Below the pieces are notes generated by a model, which saw only the letters and a program-made list of their open reading frames with translations, did not search any database and was not told the DNA's origin. The position numbers and the translations under genes were made by a program. Below are positions 1 through 8,813 of a stretch of DNA of 64,000 nt, piece after piece. Source of the DNA: Mycobacterium sp. 1465703.0 (lineage in GTDB: Bacteria; Actinomycetota; Actinomycetes; Mycobacteriales; Mycobacteriaceae); NCBI RefSeq assembly GCF_001672975.1, contig NZ_LZKU01000076.1:1-64000 (forward strand). The letters are read 5' to 3'. Position 1 is the first letter of the stretch, and every line of letters starts with the position of its first letter.

Positions 1-1
1 C

Positions 2-772
2 ACGATCAAGCGCTGGGGGAGCGCCTATCTGTCGCAATTCAGTCTCACCAACACACGTGAGGACATGATCCGCGCGGCTCACGAGCTCTGTGAGATGCAG
101 AACTATCTGATTGCGGTCGTACGAAAGCGAATGGAGACACCAGAAGACGACATGCTCTCAGACATCATCAGAGCCGACACACCAGACGAAGAGCCGCTGA
201 CGTTCGAAGAATTGGTGGCAACCGCGCGGATGCTGCTTATCAATACCCATGACTCGATGTCGACGGCGTTCACCAACATCCTCTTCAAAGTTGCGACGGA
301 GACCGCGATCGCTCAGCAGTTCTACAGCGCTGCCGACGACGATTCACAGATGGGGGGTTTCATCGAGGAACTGCTTCGGCTCGAAACACCTGTACGCGCA
401 CTGTCGCGTGTGACAACCAAGCCGGTGACCCTGGGCGACACGCCTCTTCCAGAAGGAGCACATCTACTCGTCCTGTTCGCCTCGGCAAACGACGACGAAG
501 CGGTCTTCGAGTGTCCGCGCCAGTTTGAGGCGAGTCGCATCAACATCCGAAAGAGCTTGACATTCGGAGCCGGCGCGCATTTGTGTTTGGGGATCTCACT
601 GGCTCGCATGCAACTGCTGGTCGCGGCGAGGCAAACAGCGAGACGGATGAAGAACATCAGCCTGGCGATACCGATGCAAGACATCCGGTACCTACCGAAC
701 GCGGCTTTGCTTGCAATGGAAAGGCTTCCGCTGCGGTTCGTGCCGCACACCACCGAAGGGCTGAGCCGATGA
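2..772 (+). CDS. Cytochrome P450 (5'-truncated by window edge)
   Basis: C-terminal two thirds of a bacterial class I P450; the frame is open to the left edge, so the start lies outside the window. A P450 monooxygenase inserts one O atom from O2 using electrons from a ferredoxin. Visible are the K-helix ExxR (EELLRLE, near base 366), the heme-binding loop FGAGAHLCLG with its Cys ligand (bases 562-591) and the PxxR-like region before it. The I-helix is unusual: where the family normally has AGxE/DTT, this protein reads INTHDSM (bases 238-258), so the Ala-Gly is Asn-Thr and the acid/alcohol pair is Asp-Ser. The stop overlaps the ATG of the next monooxygenase (ATGA at 769-772), so the two are translationally coupled and probably act on the same substrate. 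P450 identity is certain; subfamily is not assigned. Confidence 0.93.
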   Translation, partial: TIKRWGSAYLSQFSLTNTREDMIRAAHELCEMQNYLIAVVRKRMETPEDDMLSDIIRADTPDEEPLTFEELVATARMLLINTHDSMSTAFTNILFKVATETAIAQQFYSAADDDSQMGGFIEELLRLETPVRALSRVTTKPVTLGDTPLPEGAHLLVLFASANDDEAVFECPRQFEASRINIRKSLTFGAGAHLCLGISLARMQLLVAARQTARRMKNISLAIPMQDIRYLPNAALLAMERLPLRFVPHTTEGLSR

Positions 773-2619
773 ATTGCAATCCCACCGACGTGCCTGCCGC
801 ACATGAGGTAGACATCCCGTCCCTGAAAACTAAGTACCGCGAGGAGCGCGATCGCCGACTCCGCCTCGACGGTCAGGAGCAGTACGCACCCGCATTCGAA
901 GATGCTGCGGCACTTGACTTCAGCGACCCGCACATGCCTAAGGTGTCGCGCCGGGCGGTCAGCGATGACGTGGATGTCGTGGTACTTGGTGGTGGTTGGG
1001 CCGGAGTTCTTGCCGGTTATCACTTGCGTACGGCCGGTGTCACCGACTTCCGAATCATCGAGCAGGCAGGTGATTTCGGGGGAGTCTGGTATTGGAACAG
1101 ATACCCTGGCCTGTCATGTGACAACGACGCCTTTTGTTATCTTCCGCTGCTCGAGGAGATGCAGTTCTTCCCCTCCAAAAAGTTCGCCGACGGCCTCCAG
1201 ATCCGCGAGTATTGCCAGGATGTAGCAAGCAAATTCGGGCTGTATGAAGGCGCGTTGTTTCACACCTGCGTCAACGCGTTGCGATGGGACGAATCGATCA
1301 AACGCTGGCGTATCAGCACGGATCGCGGTGACGATCTGCGAGCTCGATTCGTCATCATGGCGATGGGCCCGATCAACACACCGAAGGTGCCCCATGTGCC
1401 GGGACTCGAGGACTTCCAGGGCAAGATTTTCCATACGGCCCGTTGGGATTACGAATATACCGGCGGGAATCAGCGCGAACCGGTCCTCGACAGGCTGAAC
1501 GACAAGCGTGTGGCCGTCGTCGGTACCGGCGTTTCCGCCATTCAAGTAATTCCGTACCTGGCCAGGTACGCCAAGCAGTTGTACGTGCTTCAGCGCACAC
1601 CGTCGACCGTGGACGAACGGCATAATCCCCCGACGGACCAGTCATGGGTTGCCACACTAAGTCCGGGTTGGCAGCGCGAACGACAGATCAACTTCCACCA
1701 TGCCGCGATCGACGGCTTGGCGCCGGGCGAACAGGACCGCATCTGCGACATCTGGACAGAGATCAACAGGAACCTGACAGCCGAATTCAACGAAGCGGGC
1801 TGGCCTCAATCGCCTGATGAGTTCCTGGCAAAGCGCGAGGAAATGGATTTCCGGGTCATGGAGCGCTTGCGAGCACGCGTCGAGGCTGTGGTGGAGGACA
1901 ACGAGACGGCGGCGATCCTCAAACCCTGGTATCGGCACATGTGCAAGCGGCCCGCGTCGAGTGACGAGTTCTATCCCACGTTCAACAGGCCGAATGTGCG
2001 ACTCCTCGACGTTTCTCCCACGCGAGGCGTGGAGCGCATAACGGCCCGCGGCTTCATACACGAAACCGCCGAATACGACGTTGACTGCCTGATATTCGCC
2101 AGCGGGTTCGAAGTGACCAGCGACCTCCAACGACGTTGGGGAATCAACAAAATATCGGGCCGGGGTGGTCAATCCCTTTATGACCATTGGGCCCACGAGT
2201 TCCGGACGCTTCACGGTGTGATGACCCACGGATTTCCCAATCAATTCTTTGTGGGCTTCTTCCAAGGTGGATTCAATGCCTCAACCACTGAGACCTTCAA
2301 CTACCAGGGCCGCCATATCGCATGGATCGTCAGCCAAGCACTCAGCCGCGGAGCTCGGACGGTGGAGCCCAGCCTGGAAGCGCAAGATGCGTACGTCAAC
2401 CACGTCCGCGAAGTCGCGGTCGACACCTCCGCGTTCTTCCGGGAATGCACGCCAGGGTATTTCAACAACGACGGACAGGAAGTCGCCGACGAACAGGGCG
2501 AGCTGCGGCCGCGGACCTATACCGGCGAGACATACGGCCTGGGGTACTACGCGTGGGAGAAGCTCTTAGCGGACTGGCGTTCGAACGACGATCTTTCGGG
2601 TCTGGTAGTCGAACCGTGA
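769..2619 (+). CDS. Baeyer-Villiger type flavin monooxygenase
   Basis: 616-residue FAD/NADPH monooxygenase of the cyclohexanone/phenylacetone monooxygenase type, which converts ketones to esters or lactones. The N-terminal FAD Rossmann motif is GGGWAG near residue 74, followed by the family block GGVWYWNRYPG. The Baeyer-Villiger fingerprint FxGxxxHxxxW is present as FQGKIFHTARW near residue 216, and a second dinucleotide-binding motif GTGVSA follows near residue 248. Start chosen at the ATG overlapping the P450 stop (ATGA); an in-frame extension upstream exists but lies inside the P450 gene. Length is somewhat above the usual 530-550 residues because of an N-terminal extension of about 60 residues seen in several actinobacterial members. 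The coupling suggests sequential hydroxylation/oxidation and ring insertion. The substrate is unknown. Confidence 0.93.
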   Translation: MNCNPTDVPAAHEVDIPSLKTKYREERDRRLRLDGQEQYAPAFEDAAALDFSDPHMPKVSRRAVSDDVDVVVLGGGWAGVLAGYHLRTAGVTDFRIIEQAGDFGGVWYWNRYPGLSCDNDAFCYLPLLEEMQFFPSKKFADGLQIREYCQDVASKFGLYEGALFHTCVNALRWDESIKRWRISTDRGDDLRARFVIMAMGPINTPKVPHVPGLEDFQGKIFHTARWDYEYTGGNQREPVLDRLNDKRVAVVGTGVSAIQVIPYLARYAKQLYVLQRTPSTVDERHNPPTDQSWVATLSPGWQRERQINFHHAAIDGLAPGEQDRICDIWTEINRNLTAEFNEAGWPQSPDEFLAKREEMDFRVMERLRARVEAVVEDNETAAILKPWYRHMCKRPASSDEFYPTFNRPNVRLLDVSPTRGVERITARGFIHETAEYDVDCLIFASGFEVTSDLQRRWGINKISGRGGQSLYDHWAHEFRTLHGVMTHGFPNQFFVGFFQGGFNASTTETFNYQGRHIAWIVSQALSRGARTVEPSLEAQDAYVNHVREVAVDTSAFFRECTPGYFNNDGQEVADEQGELRPRTYTGETYGLGYYAWEKLLADWRSNDDLSGLVVEP

Positions 2620-2655
2620 TTCAACAAGTCTTCCCGCCGAGGCCCGACATTGTCA

Positions 2656-2673
2656 GCGAGGTGATGACCTCGC
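2656..2673. other. Perfect 7-bp hairpin between BVMO and binding-protein gene
   Basis: The arms GCGAGGT and ACCTCGC are separated by GATG, giving a perfect 7-bp stem with a 4-nt loop, 37 bases after the monooxygenase stop and 57 bases before the next start. There is no T-run after it, so it is not a classical intrinsic terminator. It could be a 3'-end stabilising or processing hairpin, or a palindromic protein site. Confidence 0.45.
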
Positions 2674-2730
2674 GCGACGCTCTGTAAGTCACCAAACCCG
2701 CACTTATGTCGTCACAACACTGGAGTTGAA

Positions 2731-3843
2731 ATGTCCTACGAAAGCACCGCTCAACCCATAAAGATCGGCTACATCATGGATTTCATCCTTCCGGATGTAT
2801 ATCCGGAGGATATGCGAAAAGACCTCACCGACCCGTTCGACTTGGTGTTCAACGATGCGCGCGAACAGGGTGTCATCGACCGCCCGCTCGAGATTATCTA
2901 CCGCGAGGTCGAGGGCCTTCCCAAAGGCTCAGTGAAGGCTGTGATCGATGCCTACGGGGAGTTAGTCGACGAGGGATGCCTTGCGGTGTTCGGCCCGCAT
3001 ATCAGCGACAACTGCGTACCAACCCGGGAGGCTATCGAAGAGCGTTTCCGGGTTCCTGCACTAAGTGTCACCGGTAGCGACGACTGGTTGGGAGAGTGGA
3101 CTTTTTCGTTTCCGCAGGGCTCCCTCACCGATGAGCCCATCTTCTGGGCCGACCTTCTCGAGAAGGGCGGGCACCGGGAGGTCGGAGTCTTTGTGGAGCA
3201 GTCCGAGTCCGGCCACCACTACTGCAAAAACTTTGAAGACGAATGTCGGCGCAGGGGAATACGTATCGTCGCCGAAGTGTCATTGGCGCAGACTGCCCAG
3301 GATGTCACCAAAGCCGTGGACGCGATGTGCGAGGCCAAACCCAGCGCACTTGTACACTGCGGATTCGGTTTCGGGATTGTCTTTATCAACGCAGCGCTTG
3401 AGGCGCTCAAGTGGGATCCACCACGCTTCACCAGCACTGCTTTTCAAAATGCGTGGATGAATCCGGTGATGTGGAACGCCTTTATGAACTGGACCGGGGT
3501 TGATCAATACGACGAACAAAACCCGGTAGGCCAGCGATTCCTCGATAAATATGAGGCTCTGTATGGGCGGCGCCCGCAGTATTGCGTTCCGGTCGTGAAT
3601 CATGATGTTGCCTCGACTTTGGTGCGCGCAATCACCCTAGCTCACCCCTTGAGTCCACGAGGTCTCAAAGAGGCACTTGAGAAGGTGAAAATGATGCCCG
3701 CGGCGTCCGGTGCCCCCGGTACCAGGGTGTCTTTCGGGAAGTGGACTCGTCGGGGATGGATGGGCGCGGGCTATCTCGTTGCGCGGCAACTTGACTCAGA
3801 CGGGATTAATTCGCATCTGGTCGCTCGGTTTGGTGAGGAGTAA
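2731..3843 (+). CDS. ABC-type (branched-chain amino acid family) substrate-binding-like protein, no signal peptide
   Basis: 370 residues resembling the type I periplasmic binding-protein fold of the Leu/Ile/Val-binding family: an early IGYIMDF strand, an AVFGPHISDNCVP loop like the ligand-loop VIGP...S segments of that family, a mid-protein hinge (EVGVFVEQSESG), and a C-terminal QNPVGQRFLDKYEALYGRRP segment typical of the family. The N-terminus (MSYESTAQPIKIG) has no hydrophobic signal sequence or lipobox, so the protein is predicted to be cytosolic. No permease or ATPase subunit lies nearby. Context between a BVMO and P450s suggests a soluble ligand sensor or carrier for the pathway substrate, not a transporter; this is inference. 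The start has a GGAG-like site (TGGAGTTGAA) just upstream. Confidence 0.8.
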   Translation: MSYESTAQPIKIGYIMDFILPDVYPEDMRKDLTDPFDLVFNDAREQGVIDRPLEIIYREVEGLPKGSVKAVIDAYGELVDEGCLAVFGPHISDNCVPTREAIEERFRVPALSVTGSDDWLGEWTFSFPQGSLTDEPIFWADLLEKGGHREVGVFVEQSESGHHYCKNFEDECRRRGIRIVAEVSLAQTAQDVTKAVDAMCEAKPSALVHCGFGFGIVFINAALEALKWDPPRFTSTAFQNAWMNPVMWNAFMNWTGVDQYDEQNPVGQRFLDKYEALYGRRPQYCVPVVNHDVASTLVRAITLAHPLSPRGLKEALEKVKMMPAASGAPGTRVSFGKWTRRGWMGAGYLVARQLDSDGINSHLVARFGEE

Positions 3844-3877
3844 GGATGAGGCCCTACCATTACGCGAGGAGTGATTC

Positions 3878-5140
3878 GTGACCGACTTCGAAACTGTGGA
3901 CTTCTTGACCGACGAATCCCTTGTGCCCGATCCATATCCATACTTTGACTACTTACGGTCGAAGTGCCCCGTCGCGACCGCAACGCCGTTCGGGGTCCTC
4001 GCTGTCACTGGCTACGAGGAGGCGCTCGAGGTCTACAAGAACCCTGCCTTCTCGTCCTGTGTCTCGTTCGCCGGACCCCTTTCTGGTCTGCCCTTTGGCG
4101 TGGGCGGTGATGATGTCACCGAGCTAATCGAGCAACACCGTGATCAACTGCCCATGGCAGAACACATCGCGACCCAAGACCCACCCGAGCACACCCGCAC
4201 CCGCGGACTTCTTAGCAAGCTCCTGACGCCAAAGAGGTTGCGCGAGAACGAAGATTTCATGTGGCAGCTGGCCGATCAGCAGCTTGACACGTTCATCGAT
4301 CGCGGCGAGTGCGAGTTCCTTCACGATTACGCCAACCCGTTCGCGTTGTTGGTTATCGCCGATCTGCTCGGCGTCCCTGCCGACGACCACGGTGAGTTTC
4401 GGGCAACGTTCGACAAATCACTCGCCGGTGCCATCGGCGATGAGTCCGTCAGCGCCCATAATCCGCTGGAATTCCTCGCCCAAAAGTTCCATGCATACAT
4501 CGAGGAACGCCGGCGCGCTCCCCGCGCCGATGTGCTCACCGAGCTGGCGCAGGCTAAGTATCCCGACGGATCGACGCCGGAGGTTGCCGACGTGATGAAC
4601 CTGTCGACATTTCTGTTCGCCGCGGGAACGGAGACGACCACAAAGCTGGTTAGCACGGCGGTTCGCATCATCGCGGAGAATCCGGATTTCGAGACCGCAC
4701 TGCGTGAGGACCGCGGCCTCATCCCAGCGTTCCTGGAGGAGACGCTGCGACTGGAAAGTCCTGTCAAGGCCCACTTCCGGATGGCCAGAACATCGACCCA
4801 CATTCGGGACGTGCCGGTCCCGGCCGGCACGATCGTGATGCTGCTTCCAGGGGCCTGCAACCGCGATGCTCGCAAGTTTGACGAGCCCGACGCTTTTCAG
4901 CCCGAACGTCGCAATGTGCGCGAGCACCTGGCATTCATCCGCGGCAACCATTCGTGCCCGGGGGCGCCGCTGGCCCGCGCCGAGGCGCGGATCTCGCTGA
5001 ACCGCATCTTGGACCGGATGACCGACCTGCGCATCTCCGAAGCGCACCACGGCCCAGCCAGCGCCCGGTCCTACGCGTATGAGCCAACGTTCATCCTGCG
5101 AGGACTGCGCGAGCTGCATATTCAATTCAAGCCTGCCTGA
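3878..5140 (+). CDS. Cytochrome P450
   Basis: 420-residue complete P450 starting with GTG behind a GAGGAG-type ribosome site (about 3867). The I-helix has the canonical AGTETTT near residue 246, the K-helix reads EETLRLES, and the heme loop is FIRGNHSCPG near residue 350. The loop departs from FGxGxHxCxG in that the first Gly is replaced by Ile-Arg, while the His-x-Cys-x-Gly core is intact. It lies 34 bases after the binding-protein gene and on the same strand, so the two are probably co-transcribed. No ferredoxin is adjacent. Function: substrate hydroxylation in the pathway encoded here; substrate unknown. Confidence 0.95.
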   Translation: MTDFETVDFLTDESLVPDPYPYFDYLRSKCPVATATPFGVLAVTGYEEALEVYKNPAFSSCVSFAGPLSGLPFGVGGDDVTELIEQHRDQLPMAEHIATQDPPEHTRTRGLLSKLLTPKRLRENEDFMWQLADQQLDTFIDRGECEFLHDYANPFALLVIADLLGVPADDHGEFRATFDKSLAGAIGDESVSAHNPLEFLAQKFHAYIEERRRAPRADVLTELAQAKYPDGSTPEVADVMNLSTFLFAAGTETTTKLVSTAVRIIAENPDFETALREDRGLIPAFLEETLRLESPVKAHFRMARTSTHIRDVPVPAGTIVMLLPGACNRDARKFDEPDAFQPERRNVREHLAFIRGNHSCPGAPLARAEARISLNRILDRMTDLRISEAHHGPASARSYAYEPTFILRGLRELHIQFKPA

Positions 5141-5421
5141 TGCATGCCGGAGAATCGGTTCGTCCAAATTCGTTGGTTGCCAATGTCTCGCTGGAGCCCA
5201 CGGCTATAAGCGGCCGTGTCGCAGGCGATTGACGGGTCGTGGATGAAGGTCAGGGCCACAGCCGAATTACCACATCATTGACTGAATTGCCGTGCGGCGT
5301 GAGGATGAGCACGGTTGTGAGTGGCTCGATCTTGCGGTGCGCAGTTGGCGTGCTGTCCTGAGCTACCGGGTAGTTCGTCCGATGAACGGTCGAGGCGTTC
5401 GATGGAGGGAGTTGCAGACTT

Positions 5422-6624
5422 ATGGGTGTCAAGACTGCGAGTGAGTTGTTTTACGACCCCTACGATGTCGAACTCAACGCCGACCCGTATCCACTGTTTC
5501 AGCGGCTCCGCGAGGAGGCACCGCTGTCGTACAACCAACAACACAACTTTTACGCGTTGAGTCGATTCGACGACGTGCATGCGGCGCTGAATGACCATGA
5601 GACGTTCAGCTCTGCCCGCGGCAACATTCTCGAGTTGATCAAGGCGGGCTGGCCGATCCCGCCCGGAGTGTTTCTTATGGAGGACCCGCCCCTACACGAC
5701 GTGTATCGGAAGACCCTTTCTCGCCTGTTCACGCCACGCAAAATGCGCGAGGTTGAGGCCACCGCACGGCAATTCTGTGCCGAGAGCCTAGATCCGTTCG
5801 TTGGTACCGGGGGCTTCGATTTCATCGCCAATTTGGGTGCCGAGATGCCGGTGAGAGTCGTGTGCAGGTTGCTGGGAATTCCCGACGAGATGCGGCAGGA
5901 GGTCCTCGACTTCGCCGAAGATCACGTCAATACCGAGGCTGGCGGGGAAATGAAAGCCGCGTCCTCAGGGCTAGAGACAGGGCAGTTGTTCGCCGAGTAC
6001 CTCGATTGGCGCGCTAAACATCCCTCCGATGACGTTGTCACCGAATTGCTCGGCGTCGAATTCACCGACCTCGATGGCACCATACGGGGGTTGAGCCGTG
6101 AGGAACTACTGGTTTGCATCTCGCTGGTCGCTGCGGGCGGCGCCGAGACAACGACCCGGCTAATCGGATGGGCAGGCAAGGTTTTAGCTGAGCATCCCGA
6201 GCAGCGGCGGGAGCTGGTAGCCGATCGCGGCCTGATTGTCGGCGCAATCGAGGAGCTGCTGCGTTTTGAACCCCCCGCGCCACACATCGCGCGCACCGTC
6301 ACACGCGATGTGCAGTACTACGGGCAACGCGTGCCAGCCGGCAGCATCATGATGTTGCTTGCCGGTGCGGCAAACCGTGACCACCGGCAGTTCCCACCCG
6401 ATGGTGACGTCTTCAACATTCACCGAAAGGCCGGAGCCCATGTCGGTTTCGGTGTTGGCGTGCACTACTGCCTGGGAGCGTCATTAGCTCGGATGGAGGG
6501 ACGCGTGGCGCTCGACGAGGTGCTCAACCGCTTCCCGGAGTGGGACATCGATATGTCCCGGGCACACATGACAACCACATCGACAGTCCGCGGCTGGGCA
6601 ACCTTGCCAGCCGTCCTAGCATGA
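5422..6624 (+). CDS. Cytochrome P450
   Basis: 400-residue P450 with all landmarks: I-helix AGGAETTTRL near residue 239, K-helix EELLRFEPP, and heme loop FGVGVHYCLGASLARME near residue 345. ATG start with a GGAGGGAG site 10-17 bases upstream. It is separated from the preceding P450 by 281 bases that carry a weak hairpin (CACGGC at 5199-5204 paired with GCCGTG at 5213-5218), so it may have its own promoter. It converges with the minus-strand P450 that ends 60 bases downstream. Subfamily not assigned. Confidence 0.95.
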   Translation: MGVKTASELFYDPYDVELNADPYPLFQRLREEAPLSYNQQHNFYALSRFDDVHAALNDHETFSSARGNILELIKAGWPIPPGVFLMEDPPLHDVYRKTLSRLFTPRKMREVEATARQFCAESLDPFVGTGGFDFIANLGAEMPVRVVCRLLGIPDEMRQEVLDFAEDHVNTEAGGEMKAASSGLETGQLFAEYLDWRAKHPSDDVVTELLGVEFTDLDGTIRGLSREELLVCISLVAAGGAETTTRLIGWAGKVLAEHPEQRRELVADRGLIVGAIEELLRFEPPAPHIARTVTRDVQYYGQRVPAGSIMMLLAGAANRDHRQFPPDGDVFNIHRKAGAHVGFGVGVHYCLGASLARMEGRVALDEVLNRFPEWDIDMSRAHMTTTSTVRGWATLPAVLA

Positions 6625-6684
6625 AAGGCCATCCCGCGAATAATCGCCGGCCGCGGATCGAGTTTTCGGAACAACTGGGGCAAT

Positions 6685-7896
6685 TTATCCCCGGGCAACG
6701 TCGAAGAGAACAGGCAGCGAGGTAGGCGATCGGAACACTTGCCCACGGATATGGGGATCATCGGCATCAGGGTCGAGACGGAGGTTGTCGAGGCGATCGA
6801 GCAACAGGTTCACCGCGACCCGCATTTCCATGCGAGCCAAGTGCATTCCCAGGCAGACGTGTGCGCCGTAGCCCCATGAGATTGGCGTCCGCGGCTGGCG
6901 GAAGATGTCGAAACGATCGGGATTGTCATAGCGGGTTTCGTCGCGGTTGGCGGCGCCGAGCATCGGCATCACTGAGCAGCCGGCAGGAATCTGCACGCCG
7001 CCCAGTTCCGTGTCGCGTGTAGTGACCCGGGTAATTGATAGGAGTGGAGCTTCCCAGCGCACCGCCTCTTCGATTGCTTGTGGCAGAAGCGATCTGTCAG
7101 CACGCACCGCGTCGAGTTGATCGGGGTTCGACAGCAAGCCAAATAGCAAATTGCCCAGGGACCGGTACGTGGTCTCGACTCCGGCTGGCATCAATAAATG
7201 TAAGAAGCAGTAGATCTCTTCGTCGGACAGTCTCTCGCCGTCGATCTCGGCTTCGGCGAGCCGACTGGTCAAATCGTCACGAGGGTGTTGTCGGCGATCG
7301 GCGAGAATCGGCACGAGGTACTTACCGAGTTCGTCGGTCGCCTCCGCCGCGCGCTGAGGGTTGATCCCGAAGGCCAGCTGCGATATCGACCATCGTTGAA
7401 ACTGCGCATAGTCTCTTTCGGGCAACCCCAACAGTCCGGCGATGATCTGGGCCGGGTAGGGAAACGTGAACTCGTTCACCAAATCTGCGCTACCGCTGCT
7501 GGCGAAGCTATCGATCAAAGTGTTACCCACCCGCGCCGCCAGGTCGGATTCCCAGTGTGCCAGCGCCTTTGGCGAGAAGGCTTTGGAGACCAGAGCCCGG
7601 TGCCTGCCGTGCTCGGGTTCGTCCATTCCGACCATTACGTGTTTGCCGATACCGAAGAAGTCCTTGATGATGGCCGACGAGTAGGTCTCGTTGTCGCGCA
7701 ACATCTCTTGAATGTCCTCGTGGCGGTACACCATGAAGACCGGTTTCCCCTCCTCGCCAGGCATCACGGAGAAGTCCAACCGTTGCACCGGTTCGGATTT
7801 CCGGATGCGAGACAACTCGGTGTAGGGATCGCGTACGTCCCCAGCGACCGCATCGTCAAAGGATCCGAAATCGTCCAGGTCGTCGAACAACTGCAT
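6685..7896 (-). CDS. Cytochrome P450
   Basis: 403-residue P450 with the I-helix PAGVETTYR, the K-helix EEAVRWE and the heme loop WGYGAHVCLGMHLARMEMR, in which Trp replaces the usual Phe at the first position. The start MQLFDDLDDF is preceded by AAGGAG (minus strand), so this start is well supported. It is the last gene of a minus-strand series (MpaB-like oxygenase, NorQ-type ATPase, AveC-type protein, SDR, P450). The preceding SDR reading frame has no stop until well inside this gene, giving a 133-base overlap that looks abnormal (see the SDR entry). Confidence 0.95.
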   Translation of the reverse strand: MQLFDDLDDFGSFDDAVAGDVRDPYTELSRIRKSEPVQRLDFSVMPGEEGKPVFMVYRHEDIQEMLRDNETYSSAIIKDFFGIGKHVMVGMDEPEHGRHRALVSKAFSPKALAHWESDLAARVGNTLIDSFASSGSADLVNEFTFPYPAQIIAGLLGLPERDYAQFQRWSISQLAFGINPQRAAEATDELGKYLVPILADRRQHPRDDLTSRLAEAEIDGERLSDEEIYCFLHLLMPAGVETTYRSLGNLLFGLLSNPDQLDAVRADRSLLPQAIEEAVRWEAPLLSITRVTTRDTELGGVQIPAGCSVMPMLGAANRDETRYDNPDRFDIFRQPRTPISWGYGAHVCLGMHLARMEMRVAVNLLLDRLDNLRLDPDADDPHIRGQVFRSPTSLPVLFDVARG

Positions 7897-8813
7897 CGTG
7901 CAGACTCCTTAATCTTGCTGACAGTCAGTGGGTTAGGCGACTGAATCGCTGCGTAGAGAACCGAACGCGGGATTCCCATCGCGACTCGTGTGACCTGCTG
8001 AAGAAGCCGATTCGGGAGAAACCGATTGCTGATCAGCAGCATGTGTGCGTCGGGGCCGACGGCGTGACGGCTGAGGGGCGCGGTGTCGTCGAGAGCTTTG
8101 GCCAGCCCACGGGCGAACCGCTCTGGCGTTCCTGCGATTCGGATAGCAAGTCGGCCTCGTCGGTCGATGTTGGTGTTGATCGGGCCGTAGGGTCCGTCCA
8201 AGCCGCGGTAGTCCTGCACTCCCGCATCGGTGAGAATGTCGGTATCGAACGTCCCCGCCACGAGTATTGTTACGCCGAGGCCGAACGGCGCGACCTCGCC
8301 GGCCATGGCTTCCGCCCACCGCTCGGATGCACCTTTGACGGCGGAATACGCGGCGATCGTTGGCATTCCGCGCACACCACCCTCGCTGGAAATCACTACG
8401 ATTCGACCGCGACCGGCAGCGCGCATAGCCGGCAGCAGGGCCTTGGTCAGTGCCACCGGCCCGAACAGGTTGGTAGTGAAGAGATCTTGCCAGACGTCAA
8501 CGTCCATCTCTTCGACACAACCGGCTGCCATAATTCCCGCGTTGTGTACAACGGCGTGCGGGGCGCCGACTGCAGTTTCGATGCTCTTTGCGGCCGCCTC
8601 GATCGATGCCCTATCGGTGAGGTCGAGTTGAACCCCGATCAGCCGAGGGTCGTCTGGTGGTGCACCAGTTGCCTCACGGAGCCGTTCAAGACCGACGTCC
8701 GGAGTCCGCATTGCCCCAACCACGCGCCATCCGAGTTTGTATAGGTGTGCGGCGGACGCCAACCCCAGGCCGCGCGAAGCCCCTGTGATGACCACCGTGC
8801 GCGGGTCACCCAT
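7764..8813 (-). CDS. Short-chain dehydrogenase/reductase, C-terminus overlapping the next P450
   Basis: NAD(P)-dependent SDR: glycine motif TGASRGLGLAS, the NNAG-equivalent HNAG, catalytic Ser in VISSEGG and the YxxxK pair as YSAVK. Start set at ATG 8813 because it overlaps the stop of the preceding AveC-like gene (ATGGGTGA), implying translational coupling; an upstream ATG at 8837 would lengthen it by 8 residues. The SDR domain ends around residue 300, but the frame stays open for about 45 further residues that are the out-of-frame image of the P450 N-terminus, rich in Ser, Thr and Cys. Stop codons in the other frames lie just before the P450 start, so a small frameshift near 7930 that removed the original stop is plausible. 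Oxidises or reduces a hydroxyl/keto group in the pathway; substrate unknown. Confidence 0.85.
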   Translation of the reverse strand: MGDPRTVVITGASRGLGLASAAHLYKLGWRVVGAMRTPDVGLERLREATGAPPDDPRLIGVQLDLTDRASIEAAAKSIETAVGAPHAVVHNAGIMAAGCVEEMDVDVWQDLFTTNLFGPVALTKALLPAMRAAGRGRIVVISSEGGVRGMPTIAAYSAVKGASERWAEAMAGEVAPFGLGVTILVAGTFDTDILTDAGVQDYRGLDGPYGPINTNIDRRGRLAIRIAGTPERFARGLAKALDDTAPLSRHAVGPDAHMLLISNRFLPNRLLQQVTRVAMGIPRSVLYAAIQSPNPLTVSKIKESARCSCSTTWTISDPLTMRSLGTYAIPTPSCLASGNPNRCNGWTSP

